Assembly: GCA_022410635.1 (NCBI GenBank) | Contig: JAJVDF010000205.1 | Coordinates: 1,413,128-1,477,127 of the forward strand | DNA from: Tretioscincus oriximinensis | Taxonomy: Eukaryota; Chordata; Lepidosauria; Squamata; Gymnophthalmidae | Length of the DNA: 64,000 nt | Direction of reading: 5' to 3' | Part shown: positions 46,101-57,319 of the stretch, piece by piece | Layout of the letters: every line of letters starts with the position of its first letter | Numbering within the stretch: position 1 is the first letter of the stretch | Position numbers and translations under genes: made by a program | The notes under the pieces: model-generated | What the model saw: the letters and a program-made list of their open reading frames with translations, nothing else | What the model was told of the DNA's origin: nothing | Database searches by the model: none

Positions 46101-48515
46101 TATTTATATTAACTTAAATATTTAAAAGAACATTTTTACTTCTTGCTTCCAGACTAATACGATGTGAAATAAAACTAGCAGGAGTCACACAAAAAGGTTC
46201 TTAGACGACAATGGGAATTTCTTTCCCACAAAATCTCGTATCTTTAATTTGAGCCAGAAGTGTATTTAGGCATGGTCCCACTGGAAAAGAAGAAGTTGTG
46301 TACTATGTTTTGTAACTTCAGAAAACTGTAAAATATGCCCATGTCTAAGATGTACAAGTACTTCTCTCTTTTACTATGTGATGGATGCTGTTTTCGTTAT
46401 ACAACTATTGCACTGAAATATCTGTCTTGAGCTGAGAATTAGAATGAAAGGAAACGCAAATGGCTTACAGTTGTGCTATAAATCTAGATTTTCACCCTTC
46501 AGGCTGAAATGTCTCGCACATACATGTGCATACACGTATTTACGTATGACTAGATGCAATCAATGTTTTGAAAATCTTTTGAAAGCAAGACAAGATCACA
46601 CTGATTCTGAAGCATGACCAAACAATGTTTGCATTGCACAAAAATGTTTGAATACATTACAGGGAAACAAAATTCATATTAAGCTGTGTTAAGAAAAGAA
46701 CTAAATGATGTGTACAAAGCAAACTTTACAATCAATGCCTTGGCATGTACCGGACTCCAACGATATTAGTTACTTATTATACAATTACTTGAAACAACCA
46801 TAACGTTTTATCAGATACTATTTATCAGATACTACAAGAGGAAAGATATTATGATTCATAGCTGCAAGTGAGTTAAAGAAAACTTGTCCTTATACAAATT
46901 CATAGCAAGCAAATTACTGTTAACTTAGTGTCATATTAAATTAAAAATGCAATGCTCATAAGTAGTACATGTGGTTCCAGTCATCCTTTTATTTTACATT
47001 CATTAAACCGACCCTCAAATTATTTCCTAGCTTTTTATTTATTGGATAGACTGCTTATATCATAATATGCTATTTTAAAATAACTAAGTAATTGGTTGAA
47101 GGATATTTATTAAAACTAATCCTACTCTAAAACTGAAGTGCAAAATGCTTCTGGGGACATGCCAGATTGTTGGTTGCAAGACCTATAGTGTTTCATACAG
47201 TCTTGCCAAGAAGAAATTAAATCAGCTATTACTTGAACTGGAGATTAAAAACCAAGTGCTGGCATTCAGTTAGTTAACTACCGTTTGAAGAACAGAATAC
47301 GGAACTAGCCAATGCCTCTAAGAGTAATTTGTTAAACTGTATATTAACTAGGTCTTTTTGATAGTAGGCCATCAGGTTGACTTTCTGGAATGTGATTGGC
47401 TGAAGATTGCTATTGTAAAGAAACAAGCTCTTCAGATCTTACTGGCAACAGGATCACAACAGACGAAATGTTACACCCAGTAATCCCTTCTCAAAGTACT
47501 TTTATTTTTATTCTAACTACCAATTGATGTATAAACTTGCATTTTTTTTAAAAAAAACTTTTCCAATTCAAACTTTTCAAAGAATATTAATGACACAAAT
47601 TCCATGCACTTGGTATACAGTATTATCTATATATAGTGCTGTTGCACCAAAATTTCTGTAAGATCATATGTTACATTTGCCCAGAGAAAATGTACAGCAT
47701 GGAAAATTCAAAAACAACAACCTTGTGTTTTATTTCCAAGTTGCATTCTGAATCCCACCACAAACTGCTATTAAATATACTAGAGACTGAAGTTTTAAAC
47801 ACATATATCACCTGAGACAATGATACTTCAGAGATAAAATCATTCCACATGGAAATAGAGACCAGATAAAAAATCTGTTCATCAGTATCTGAAACCCAGA
47901 TCTCATGGCACTTCACAAACAAATGGCAACATTGGAAAGTAGTTACAATGGGCATTAAAGCAACCTTGAATAGGAAAACTCCAGGCATAGATGAGCTTCC
48001 TATTGACTCATTTAAAATTGGGAGAAATGCTGGAACAAGGCTTAGTGTTCTAGAATTCAGAAAGATCCATGTATGAGTTAAAGAAAAGAGATGACAGGTT
48101 TTGTTTAAATGATTAAAGTATTGCACTAATTCCTCATATAGAAAGTCTTGCTTGAGATCTTGTGGACAAGAATTGAAGCATACAGGGTCAGGAAGTACAA
48201 AAGGAATAGAATGTTTTCAGAAAGACAGATATTGGATTGGATTGCTAACATAAGGCATGTAACTGACACAGCAAGCCTTTGATTATGTATTAGATACTAC
48301 AAGGCAAAACACCCAATTACTATTCTGAAAAATCTTTATAATGAATACAAACCTACAGTAAGGACTAAATCAACAGACACAATGGCTGGAAACAGAATGG
48401 AGTGAAATAAAGTGGTACATACTGTCTCCTTATCTGAAGTCTAGTAACAGCCACATCAATGTGATTAAGCTCTAAATTACACCTGATTGAACTTTATTAA
48501 TCCAATCAGGTCAGA
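46101..48515. other. Intronic sequence, nothing recognised
   Basis: AT-rich with no gene or repeat family I can name. A 151-codon minus-strand frame at 47671-48126 lacks recognisable domains and conserved composition. Confidence 0.45.
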
Positions 48516-48519
48516 GTGA

Positions 48520-48909
48520 TCAGAACGCGCACACGCACACATACCTACTTACAGACAGACATAAACATACAGAGATGCTCTCTCCCCCCCACCCCAAGAC
48601 ACGAGCTGTAGACTGATGCTCAAGCCGTAGGAACTGAGAGAATCAGACCCTAAAGGAGCAGTAGTCTTTTGAAAACTAAAACCGGAGCCTTTCTGCTCCT
48701 AGAAACGCACCCAGGAGAGTGCGAGCTGCTGGGAAGTGTAGGCCTCCAGGGTGGAATGAAAAGCTGCCTGGTGGTCAAACTACACTTTCCAGCAGGCCCT
48801 GCTGCCAGCCCAACACCAGCTCTGTTTCAGGACCTGCTCTCTCTGCTGCTACAGCATTTTAAAAAACTTTTCCCAACCTCAGAGATACTGCTATTGCTAC
48901 TACTGTCAG
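48520..48909. promoter_or_regulatory. Candidate intronic bidirectional promoter with paired ZNF143-like motifs
   Basis: In this AT-rich intron the block stands out by higher GC and several CpGs. Two motifs resembling the ZNF143 consensus (ACTACAATTCCCAGCATGC) face opposite ways. One is tgctgggaagtgtagg at 48727-48742 (complement cctacacttcccagca); the other is actacactttccagcaggcc at 48779-48798. Downstream on the plus strand is a strong donor (tgtcag|gtgaga, cut after 48909). On the minus strand a donor (gtct|gtaagt) cuts after 48553. There is no TATA box, as is usual for such promoters. The minus-strand product could be an alternative ATXN7 first exon and the plus-strand product an antisense transcript. 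The minus donor joined to the exon at 19745 gives an immediate stop in the frame of the nearest ATG, so the exon would be untranslated. Confidence 0.45.
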
Positions 48910-48910
48910 G

Positions 48911-49082
48911 TGAGAAAGTGGGAGAGATAGAGATGAGGAAAGAAGGAGGAGGGGTTGGGAAGGGAGAGGGAGAAAAAAAGAAGGGGAAGGAGACAGAAAG
49001 ATAGAAAGACAGAGAAAAGGAGGAGGAAGGGCTGGGAAAGGGAGTGTATGAGTGAAAAGAAGAAGGGGAAGGAGACAGAACG
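48911..49082 (+). repeat. Homopurine tract with imperfect tandem duplication
   Basis: About 170 bp of almost pure A/G on the plus strand. agaaggggaaggagacagaa occurs twice (48979-48998 and 49061-49080), and the tgggaagggag type segment also recurs about 77 bp apart, giving two units of about 80 bp. It begins right after the plus-strand donor of the promoter-like block. Such tracts can form triplex DNA. Confidence 0.8.
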
Positions 49083-50610
49083 AAATCTGGTTTAATGATA
49101 CATATTAGTTCAAACAATGTAATATCATCAAGAATGTCTAGTTAACTTCCAGTTGCAATGAAGAAGAGTTTTCTTTAACTTCCAAATAGAAAAAGATGGA
49201 GCTTAGGCAACCAGGAGACCCCTTCAAAGTCCAAATATCTTTACCCCAATTATGTGACATCCACATAAAACATTTATGCAAATCGTGAATTGAAGCCTTA
49301 TTGAAGTTAATGTGATGTCAGTGAATCCTAACCAATGCTGCNCATGGAGGACCATGGAATCTAGGCTAGAGGTCTAATCACAAGCACAAAAAAATACTTT
49401 CCGCACAGAAATAATGAAAAAGACTCATAAGCTACTGTATTCAGTAGAATGAATTTACCAGTTTACTTTTAAGAGCAAACTGATTTTTTAGTGTGAAATT
49501 ACAAGATTCGTATTCATACTTCTCTGGGTTTTTTTTAAATGCATCAGAGATCGGCATGATTTTTACACTTTTTAGTACGCTGTATGGAGGGTGGAATAGA
49601 TCTCTAGTGTTTAATTTAATTCCTAGAATTTGAGAGTTACCGAGTGCTTTTTAGTTTTGTGTGTTTCTTGATCTGGACAGATGTGTGTTTTTTGTGCACA
49701 CATATGGATCGCTGNAGACATCCTGGCTGTATCTGTGGGATGTACACTACAGCATGACATTTGTGTATTCAGGCATGATAGAAGCTCCCTGGAGCAGTGG
49801 CCTTATACCCATTTTAAGCAGGTTTCTGTTCTCCAGTCTTTAAAAAATGAATTTCAGGTTTGAGTCAATGAAAATTCTCAGTTGGGTCAATATAAACCAT
49901 TTTAATTATCAGGCTGGCCCCATCCCTTCAAAGTGAAGTGTGAAACCTCAAAAAGGAGGAACTAAGCTGTATACCTGTTGACTAATTTTCATATTAGCCG
50001 CTGAAGAAGAATGCGAAAACTTCCAAATATATGACATGTTTGGGTGTTTCGGCATGGAGTTTATGACAGAATATCTGAACTTCAATGGATCACCGTCACA
50101 TCAACATCTACGTGGTTGGATTGAAACGATAAGTCATCTATATATATGAAGGATGTGGACATGTACTCAGAACATACAAAGTGTTGGGAAATAGTTGCAC
50201 ATCTATCAACTGGATGTAGATCATAAGACTGAACTCTTTTAATATGATAAACTACTGAAGACTAAAATGTGTATAGATATATGCTTATTTGTATTATATA
50301 AAGAGGTTGCACTATACTTGATATGTTTAGTCGTATAACCGGTGTTAGGAGATAACAGTTACTGTTTAGAGTGTTTCCATCCCTTTTTGACATATTAGAG
50401 GAGGGAGAAATTGAAGCAGGGTTCAAAGAATATTGCAGATGGCTACTGCAGCCATGAAATTAAAAACCTCTTGCTCTTAGGAGGAAAGTTATGGCAAACC
50501 GAAACAGTGTATTAAAAGCAGAGATATGACCTTTCCTATAAAGATCCAAATAGTTAAAGCTATGGTTGGACCATAAGGAAAGCTAAGTGCCAAAGAATTG
50601 ATGATTTTGG
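49083..50610. other. Intronic sequence, mostly unrecognised
   Basis: A repeat with tattagccgctgaagaagaa then gcgaaaacttccaaatatat (about 49995-50040) recalls elements with a CTGAAGAAG..GCGAAAC motif. The family is not named. No gene was found. Confidence 0.4.
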
Positions 50611-50619
50611 TACTGGGGG

Positions 50620-50790
50620 AGGAGGGGAAGAAGAAGAATCTGGTATTTAAACTCTGCTCTCAGTGTATAGAGTTACAGGATTAATTTTCACCCGGAAGCT
50701 TACATCAATTCTATATCCCCACCCACCCACCCCCAGGTTAATGATAGTACTCATTAATGTCACTGAAATGCAGTTTACAAATTGATATTT
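50620..50790 (-). repeat. (CTT)n-tail repeat
   Basis: The plus strand reads gaagaagaagaatctggtat, attttcacccggaagcttac and gaaatgcagtttacaaattg, the complement of the copy at 14880-15050. Confidence 0.55.
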
Positions 50791-50829
50791 ATTTCAAATA
50801 GCCGAAAGGAGAGGTCCTTGGACTGAATC

Positions 50830-51120
50830 AGTCCGTACAAAAGGAAATCAAATTAAAGGATTGCTTATTGGATGGACAAACCCTGAAGCTGAAGTTCAAA
50901 TACTTTCATCACATAATGAGAAGACAGGGCTTAATGGAAAATACCTTGATGCTGTGGAAGACTAAAGGGAAAGGGAAAAAGGGATGGCTGAGAATGATGT
51001 GGATAGATAGTATGATGATGGAGGCAACCAGGACAGGTTTGGCTTTGAGTGGAGATGGGGACAGATGTGCTGTGGTCTATGGGGTCAGGAGGAGGAATTG
51101 GACACGATTGAATGACAATT
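50830..51120 (+). mobile_element. BovB/RTE LINE C-terminal fragment
   Basis: The open plus frame from 50868 reads QTLKLKFKYFHHIMRRQGLM, ENTLMLWKTKGKGKKGWLRM, MWIDSM and then GVRRRNWTRLND. This follows the RTE/BovB C-terminal pattern (LKLxxFGHxMRR, MLGKxxGxRxRGxxRMRWLD, VxxRTRL). BovB is abundant in squamates, so it supports the organism guess. It is short and 5' truncated. Confidence 0.7.
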
Positions 51121-51124
51121 ATCA

Positions 51125-52000
51125 GGTTAGTCTGCTTTTGGTTTGTCTAATTCCTAGATCTACACTGAAGTCCATGTGCTTGGTTTGAATGTTGTTTTTC
51201 CGGAACAAAACTTTCATGCAAATGGAAAATATCTGAGAAACATAATCTGACAAAAACAAGATTATGACAAAACTTAAAAAGAATGGAAAGTGGGTGTATA
51301 TTTAGATGAGTACCAGATAGATTACTTATGTATGCTAAAAGTCTTTTTAATAAAAATGCGAATGAGCTGATTTGGGCAACGTATTTCATACTACCTCGCT
51401 CCTTTAAGCTCCCTAATAAACCCAGCTAGGCTTTAAGTTCAATGTTGGGCTCATAGTGAATAAAAACTTCAAGAGTTTGCTGAGCTGGCTCAACACACCA
51501 TCTTCCCTTCCTCTGTGTTTCCATTTTACCTCATGGCTACTTGTTGGACCAATCCATTATTCTCAAGTGATACTCTAAGGGCTTTGCTTTGGCTTTGATC
51601 TAGCCCTCTNCAATTAAACTTCAGGCTCATCCAGCAGTCTAAGCTATTGACAGGAGTGGCTTCCTTATACTGTTCCATGAGTAGCTANAAAGCAACTGGT
51701 AATGTTCAAGGGCAATTCAAATAGCAAACTAGAACAGTGCACATTTCTACTTTTTGAGAACAGCTATTACTGCCAGTGAGTAGACGCAATTGGTCATTCT
51801 AATTGAGATCATTCTAATAAAGTCCCTCTAAAGCCACATGCTATATAACTGAAAGCTAACTACTAGAAGTATGAGAAGCAGCCTAACTCTGATAGCACTA
51901 AGGAATAAAGTTATGTTCACGATAGTAATGGTTTGACTATCTCCAGTAGTACTTGCTAAGAAAAAAAACTAACATTGGAACAGGAAATTACTTTTTCCCA
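51125..52000. other. Intronic sequence, nothing recognised
   Basis: No gene or repeat was named. Confidence 0.4.
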
Positions 52001-52004
52001 CATT

Positions 52005-52396
52005 ATATTATCTAAAGGAACGCCTTCTTCCATACCAACCTGCCCGTGCCTTAAGATCTGCAGGAGAGGCCCTCCTGGTTGTACCACCCCTTTCAACAGC
52101 CAGTGGAGTGGGAACCCGGGGTAGGGCCTTCTCAGTGGTTGCCCCTTGTCTTTGGAACAGTCTCCCCCTCGAGGTGCGTCTATCATNATCGTTGTATTCT
52201 TTTAGAAGGTCCTTGAAGACGCACCTCTTTTGCCTGGCCTTTGGCTGAAGAAATGCCATCTCTATCCCTACTTTTAATATTGTTTTATACTTTTTTAATT
52301 TTTGTATTGATGTTTTACTGTTTTTGCCGCCCTGAGACCTTCAGGNATAGGGCGGGGTATAAGTATAAATAAATAAAATAAATAAAATAAATTATG
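52005..52396 (+). mobile_element. L2 LINE 3' end, best preserved copy
   Basis: The frame encodes LKERLLPYQPARALRS, EALLVVPPLSTASGVGTRGR, AFSVVAPCLWNSLPLEVR, SFRRSLKTHLFCLAFG and stop, a textbook L2 reverse-transcriptase C-terminus. A short 3' UTR ends gccgccctgagaccttcagg and tataaataaataaaataaat. Only an N and a few changes break it. It lies 1 kb downstream of the exon at 53377. Confidence 0.9.
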
Positions 52397-53376
52397 CATA
52401 TTATAATCATGATTAAAAAATTCAAACATCACTCAGTTACTTTTAATGGTAATAATTTGCTATCTCCCACACTACTGTTAAGAAAAAGCTGGCAAAGATA
52501 TAAGAAACTATTTTTTTCCAATATTATGCTACCCATATTATAGTAATTGTTACATAATATGTTTGCTACTGTAGTAGCAATTGAGTTCTAGTAAATGTTT
52601 GACTTGATTTGGGCAGCAATATCAGTTTTTAGCACAAGTATAAAAGCATCAATTTTCATACTAGTCATGAACAAGTTCTCAGCATGCAAATATAATAAAG
52701 CATTATTTTTAAGCAATGCTTTAAATTGTGGAATTGGTGCCTACCATAGCAATCAAAGATCTTCTTTAATTTAAAGCAACAATTATGAGCTGAACAATAT
52801 ATATTTCCTTAATATTATCATGTGTTAATATCAGAAAACACCTGAATCACATTTCATATAAAAGTAATAAAAATAGATCTTTTAAATTTTTAATAGTAAT
52901 CTTTCCTNCACTAAATGTATACATATAGCTACACATTTCCCCTTCTTTGCTTCTAAAAGCCCGCATTACACTTATGTACCTAAAATATTACATTATAGCA
53001 CCTAATTTTTCTCTAAGTGATAAACAATGGAAGTTAATATAGTCATCATGTATTCCTAAACAGAACTAATTCATAACCCAGAGTAGCCAGAATAAAAAGT
53101 AAAACACATGCTTATAAAAGCAACATGCGAGAATCTGCAAATAGGAAGAGTATTATTGGGTAACTTAGTTCCATTTAATATGGATTGCAAACTTGGTAAC
53201 AGACACTTTTTAAACATGAAAATATAATCCACATGAACGATCATACTGTGCCATGTTTATATAATGTCATATGCAGCATTAGCTTAAAAGAACATGAACA
53301 GGGATAATTTAAAATTGCCGGAGTTAATCCTTATTTGACATCACCCCTAATGATCGAAAAACAGTTCAGCACTTAC
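52397..53376. other. Intronic sequence, nothing recognised
   Basis: Very AT-rich sequence just downstream of the exon at 53377-53481. No repeat was named. Confidence 0.45.
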
Positions 53377-53481
53377 CATAATGTGATTGAAATGCCTGTG
53401 GCTTTACGACCTGATTACAGTGGTTACACATCACCAGATAGAAATCATCATGAGCTGGACAAAGACCAAATATTGGCATAT
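53377..53481 (-). CDS. ATXN7: ATXN7 exon 5-equivalent: N-terminal zinc-binding segment
   Basis: This 105-base exon completes a split Asp codon and then encodes 34 residues starting [12 protein letters not shown] and ending QAFQSHY; its last base begins the next Glu codon. The CNHC pair (C-x2-C) and the His of SHYERRH across the splice form the Cys/His set of the ataxin-7 N-terminal zinc finger. By homology with Sgf73, this segment docks onto the deubiquitinase module (USP22/ATXN7L3/ENY2 in vertebrates). The acceptor (TTTTAG, exon starting at 53481) and donor (GTAAGT from 53376) are both strong. Differences from the human protein as I remember it are conservative (GLC for GFC, VMCNHC for VVCNDC). 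The next downstream exon is 33.6 kb away. Confidence 0.95.
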
Positions 53482-53639
53482 CTAAAACAAAACAAAAAAA
53501 AGATAGATCTCATATCATAGCTGATCAANCCGATCTTGGGGGATTGTTTTAGAGAAAGAGTTACACGGTTATCACCCTCAGGGAATGAAGACATGTCATT
53601 TCAAAAGTTGCAAATCAGAAAAGAATTTGCAATACTTTA

Positions 53640-53720
53640 TTTATGCATTTGTACTTTTATACCATCCTATACAGGTCTCAGGGCAATCTAAANAATCTAA
53701 ACTTAACCAAACTAAAAATA
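53640..53720 (-). mobile_element. L2-like 3' tail fragment
   Basis: The plus strand reads tttatgcatttgtactttta then taccatcctatacaggtctc, the complement of an L2 end. Confidence 0.45.
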
Positions 53721-53819
53721 ATAGCAATGCATGAAAGTATGGTGGGAGAGCTGTTTCCTTAGGATAAAGCAGTGCTGAGAGTTGTACAGGAATCGTGTAC
53801 ACCTGCATATGGAATACAA

Positions 53820-54030
53820 ATTATCGTGCCATATTTGGTGATGTCTCTTCTGGCCCCTGCTTACACAAAGGGTGTCCCAGGGAGCCGAGGTGACATCACA
53901 AATGACGTAACTTGTGATCTCTGCTCCTGGGAAGGGTACCCACCATGATGTCACTTCTNGTCTCACCCTGGAAGTGACACCATCAACCCCCCAAAACCTG
54001 AGATTTTCAGGCAGTGGGCATGAGATTGCT
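53820..54030. repeat. GC-rich repeat with GTGACATCA motifs
   Basis: gaggtgacatcacaaatgac, gatgtcacttct and ctggaagtgacaccatcaac recur within 100 bp in a GC-richer island. It is similar in flavour to 26930-27000. The family is unknown. Confidence 0.4.
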
Positions 54031-54479
54031 GACCCAAATACTCCTAGTATTGGGCTCTTCACTTATCCCCTGAATGTATATAATGACAGTCTCTGACCCT
54101 TCATAGCCAAGTCCATTTTAATTGCAGTACTTATGAGTTGAAAAGTCTTCTGCATTAAACATTATTAAACTGAACTGAAATACATTAAAATCTAACATGG
54201 ACAGTGAAGTTTGAGACAATCTCTTTATGCAAGGTTTATGTTGCATGAGTGTAAATAAAATTAAATATTTAAGACTTAAAAATATACATATTTATATAGG
54301 AACTCATATAACACATAATCTAAGTCCCTGAGCACACATTAAAATTTATTCATGTCATGAAGATTGAACTTAATCTNCACCCACACATACACACAGAGAG
54401 ATTAAGATCATTCTTTAGGACTGAAGAAGGTTTAAAAGTTGATGTGTGAACAGGACTAAAAACTATTTTTTAACTACCA

Positions 54480-54895
54480 GTGGGCCTTATAGCATCTTAG
54501 AGACTAACAAGGAAAGGTTCATAACATGAGCTTTCGTAGACTAATGCCTGACTGGCACTTGGCCTTATTCTATCCCAGAAAGTGATTTAAGGGTCTACTG
54601 TCCACATGCCATTCTGGATAGGCAAAGCACCCTTAAGATCACTTTCTGTTACAGAATAAAGTCATATGTGAATCAGGTCTAAGTCTACTCCTTTAGGTAC
54701 AATGGAAGCTCATGCTAGTTAGCAATATCTTGTTAGTGCAAAGAAGTCATCTTACTAGAAATTCTGGACCATCTGCAGTAGACTTGCCCTTGAAAGCTCA
54801 TGATGCCTACCTTCTTCTTGTTAATCTCAAAAGTGCTATGAGATCTCTATGCAAGATAATTTGGATACAAACTAACATGGTTATTTCTTTGAAAT
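54480..54895. repeat. Old foldback repeat split by inserted DNA
   Basis: The left arm (tagagactaacaaggaaagg, acatgagctttcgtagac) and right arm (tgaaagctcatgatgcctac, ttcttgttaatctcaaaagt, actaacatggttatttcttt) belong to the same family as 34173-34391, separated by about 240 bp of other sequence. Confidence 0.55.
54546..54683. mobile_element. Inverted-repeat MITE inside the old foldback
   Basis: The left arm (gcctgactggcacttggcct, tattctatcccagaaagtga, tttaagggt) pairs with the right arm (acccttaagatcactttctg, ttacagaataaagtcatatg, tgaatcaggtc) over about 50 bp, with mismatches and a loop of about 40 bp. The ends are reminiscent of hAT-like MITEs. No target duplication was confirmed. Confidence 0.55.
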
Positions 54896-54899
54896 CTGT

Positions 54900-56325
54900 A
54901 ACTTAATATTGTTATTATATTCCTAGCAACTGTGCCACCTCTGGACAAAGCCTATTTCTTCTTGAAGAAAAAAAACTAAGTAATACAGAAATTGATCATG
55001 GTGATTTTAATGCCAGTAGAGGGTTATTTGCTTGAGACTGTTCTAGCCACAGGAGCCATGCAGCTTTCTTTACATACATGTAAACAATACATGATATAAA
55101 GACCTCTTTACTGCACTGCGATAATTGTAGTACACAAAAACTTTTGAAAAATGCTTTCCCATCAACAGATCATATGGGTTGTTGGGAATAATTAAGCTTC
55201 TCCCCCTCCCCACACAGCAGAAGGTGTGGGCCAGCCCAAAGTGGACCACGTGTTATTCAAAAAAGCTGACACCCAGTTTCCTCCCATAGAAATTTAGGTT
55301 ACTGTAATTGGAATTTCTCAATGCTACAAGGGCAGGGGGCTTAGGTTAGGATGCTTTATTCNTAGAGAGTGACGGATCCAAATTATCTTTAAATAAGTTG
55401 AAGGAGTTCTTCCAAGTTTGTTAACTAGTAATTAGAGTCAGTCTCTGCCATGATTACAAATAAGCACAGCAAATTTATCTCCATTGTGCACAGAGAATTA
55501 AGGTTAGAAGTAAAGGCTACTAACAAATGAGAAGGATGAACACGTTTAGTGATAATGAAGAAATGTATCTTCCTCATTTCCACTGAGACGTCTCTCTATT
55601 CCACTGGCGAAGTTTTCTGGGTTGATCAAGACCTACTACTCATTGATCTACTGGATGCATAAGAAACATTATATTCCACCACAATTATGAATGCAGAACA
55701 TTTTATTTCTCCAACATTTAGAGTTCAAAGGGACTAGAAGTATTTGCTCATGTTGAGATACCTACTGTACCAATGGGAAACAGAACTTGTAAAACATTTT
55801 AGGACCTTTTTCCCCATTTTCGAATGCAACTCTAATCCAACCTGTTTAAATTCAATCACAGGGACACAAACCTAGTTTAACTGAAACACTGATAGGCAGA
55901 AATCATTATGATAAGAATGCTCAGTCAAGTCACCCACTTCATTGTAAACTGTTATGCAACAACTTCTTAATTCATGCCACAAAAGATTTTATAGTGGAAT
56001 ATTTCCACCTAAAGTTTGGTAACATTTTAGGAAAACTGGAGAAGCAGACTAAGTGACCAACTTGTATGTAGTGAGCATTTTGTTCTGACCTAACACCCAG
56101 GCATGATTACAACTTAAGAATAATTCAGACCAAAGAACTATAATATTAGTAGTTCTTGCTATCACTATCAGATCTTTCAATAAAACAGAAAACAATTGGT
56201 AAAAATAAAATAATCTAATCCAACAATGTATTTTAAAAACAACATTAAATTTTCAGAAATTATACAACAAATAACTGAACTGACAGGTCTAACAACCAAT
56301 TTAAAACAGTATCAACAAGNAACCA
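54900..56325. other. Intronic sequence, nothing recognised
   Basis: Upstream intron of ATXN7. No exon resembling the next upstream ataxin-7 exon was found here. Confidence 0.4.
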
Positions 56326-56329
56326 GATC

Positions 56330-56425
56330 TTTCAGAACAGAAACTGCCATCCAGTAATTTAACTGCTGCATTCTGTGCTAGTTTCCAGTTTCTGGATTAT
56401 CTTCAATAAAAGTCCATTTTGTTGG
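56330..56425 (-). mobile_element. Possible L2 fragment
   Basis: The plus strand reads aactgctgcattctgtgcta then gtttccagtttctgg, the complement of the L-x-Q-NAAA region of L2. Weak. Confidence 0.3.
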
Positions 56426-56489
56426 CTTTCTGTCTATTCCAAATTGGGCCTCTGGTCTCATTCTTACTAGGAGGAAAAAAAGTTAAACC

Positions 56490-57319
56490 TTTGTCAAGAA
56501 AAGGATCTTGGGGTGTTAGTGGACAATTCAATGAAAATGTCAACCCAGTGTGCAGCAGCAGCAAAAAACGCAAATTCCATGTTGGGGATAATTAGGAAAG
56601 GAATCGAAAACAAGTCAGCAAATGTTGTTTTGCCTCTTTATAAATCTGTGGTGAGGCCACATTTGGAGTACTGTGTTCAATTCTGGTCACCACATCTCAA
56701 GAGAGATATTTTGGAACTGGAGAAGGTGCAGAAAAGGGCAACAAAAATGATTAAGGGTCTGGAGCACCTCCCTTACGAAGCAAGGCTGCAACGTTTGGGC
56801 CTCTTCAGCCTTGAAAGGAGACATTTGAGGGGTGATCTGATTGAAGTGTACAAAATCATGCATGGGATCGACAGGGTGAATAGAGAAAAAATGTTTTCTC
56901 TATCACACAACACAAGGACCAGAGGGCACTCCTTAAAACTGTTGGGTAGAAAAGTGAGAACAGACAAAGGAAAGTATTTTTTCACCCAGAGGGTCATCGG
57001 CCTGTGGAATTTACTTCCTGAAGAGGTAGTGGTAGCTAACAGCTTGGATAGTTTCAAGACAGGACTAGACAGGTTTATGGACACCAAAGGTATAAATGGA
57101 TACCAGGATGGATGCCTGGATGTTGCCTCTGGGATGGAGCAACAGGAAGGACTCCTGAAATACCATTTGCAGGGAGTCATGAACAGGCGCATATTTTGCT
57201 TTCCTCTGTTCGGACTGCCCAGGTGCATCTGGTGGGCCTCTGTGTGACACAGAATGCTGGACTTGATGGGCTGTGGCCTGATCCAGTATGGCTCTTCTTA
57301 TGTTCTTATGTTCTTATGT
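56490..57319 (+). mobile_element. CR1 LINE 3' half, largest uninterrupted frame
   Basis: An uninterrupted frame from 56513 encodes the CR1 C-terminal 200 residues: LVDNSMKMSTQCAAAAKNAN, SMLGIIRKGIENKSANVVLP, LYKSVVRPHLEYCVQFWSPH, LEKVQKRATKMIKGLEHLPY, LGLFSLERRHLRGDLIEVYK, GHSLKLLGRKVRTDKGKYFF and LWNLLPEEVVVANSLDSFKT. A 3' UTR then ends in three TTCTTATG units. The endonuclease and catalytic reverse-transcriptase core are missing (5' truncation), so it cannot move itself. The clean frame and near identity to 8647-9285 point to recent insertion. Confidence 0.93.

Larger units (their letters stand above)
503..53481 (-). other. ATXN7: ATXN7 locus, internal part (eight coding exons)
   Basis: Eight minus-strand exons read in order give a continuous ataxin-7 protein from the N-terminal zinc-binding segment to five residues before the expected human C-terminus. 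Ataxin-7 is the vertebrate counterpart of yeast Sgf73. It tethers the USP22/ATXN7L3/ENY2 deubiquitinase module to SAGA in the nucleus. Introns, from 5' to 3' of the gene, are 33631, 3389, 1642, 3066, 4934, 735 and 3327 bp. All have GT donors and AG acceptors, and the phases are compatible throughout. The start codon and the polyglutamine tract are not in the window, so the tract length in this species cannot be read. I searched by eye for the preceding exon (right of 53481) and the final exon (left of 503) and found neither. The paralogues ATXN7L1 and ATXN7L2 are less likely, because the Ser-rich C-terminal half matches ATXN7 closely. Confidence 0.95.

Noticed and set aside
47671..48126. 151-codon minus-strand frame
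   Set aside because: Some even composition and sense orientation with ATXN7, but no ataxin-7 similarity and no convincing paired splice sites in phase.
48669..49004. 111-codon plus-strand frame in the promoter-like island
   Set aside because: It ends in a low-complexity purine tract (EKKKGKETER) and crosses a strong splice donor. No similarity is known, so I treat the region as regulatory or non-coding.
57300..57319. Short direct repeats TTCTTATG resembling a CRISPR or telomere-like array
   Set aside because: They are the known type of CR1 LINE 3' terminal microsatellite, and there are no spacers.
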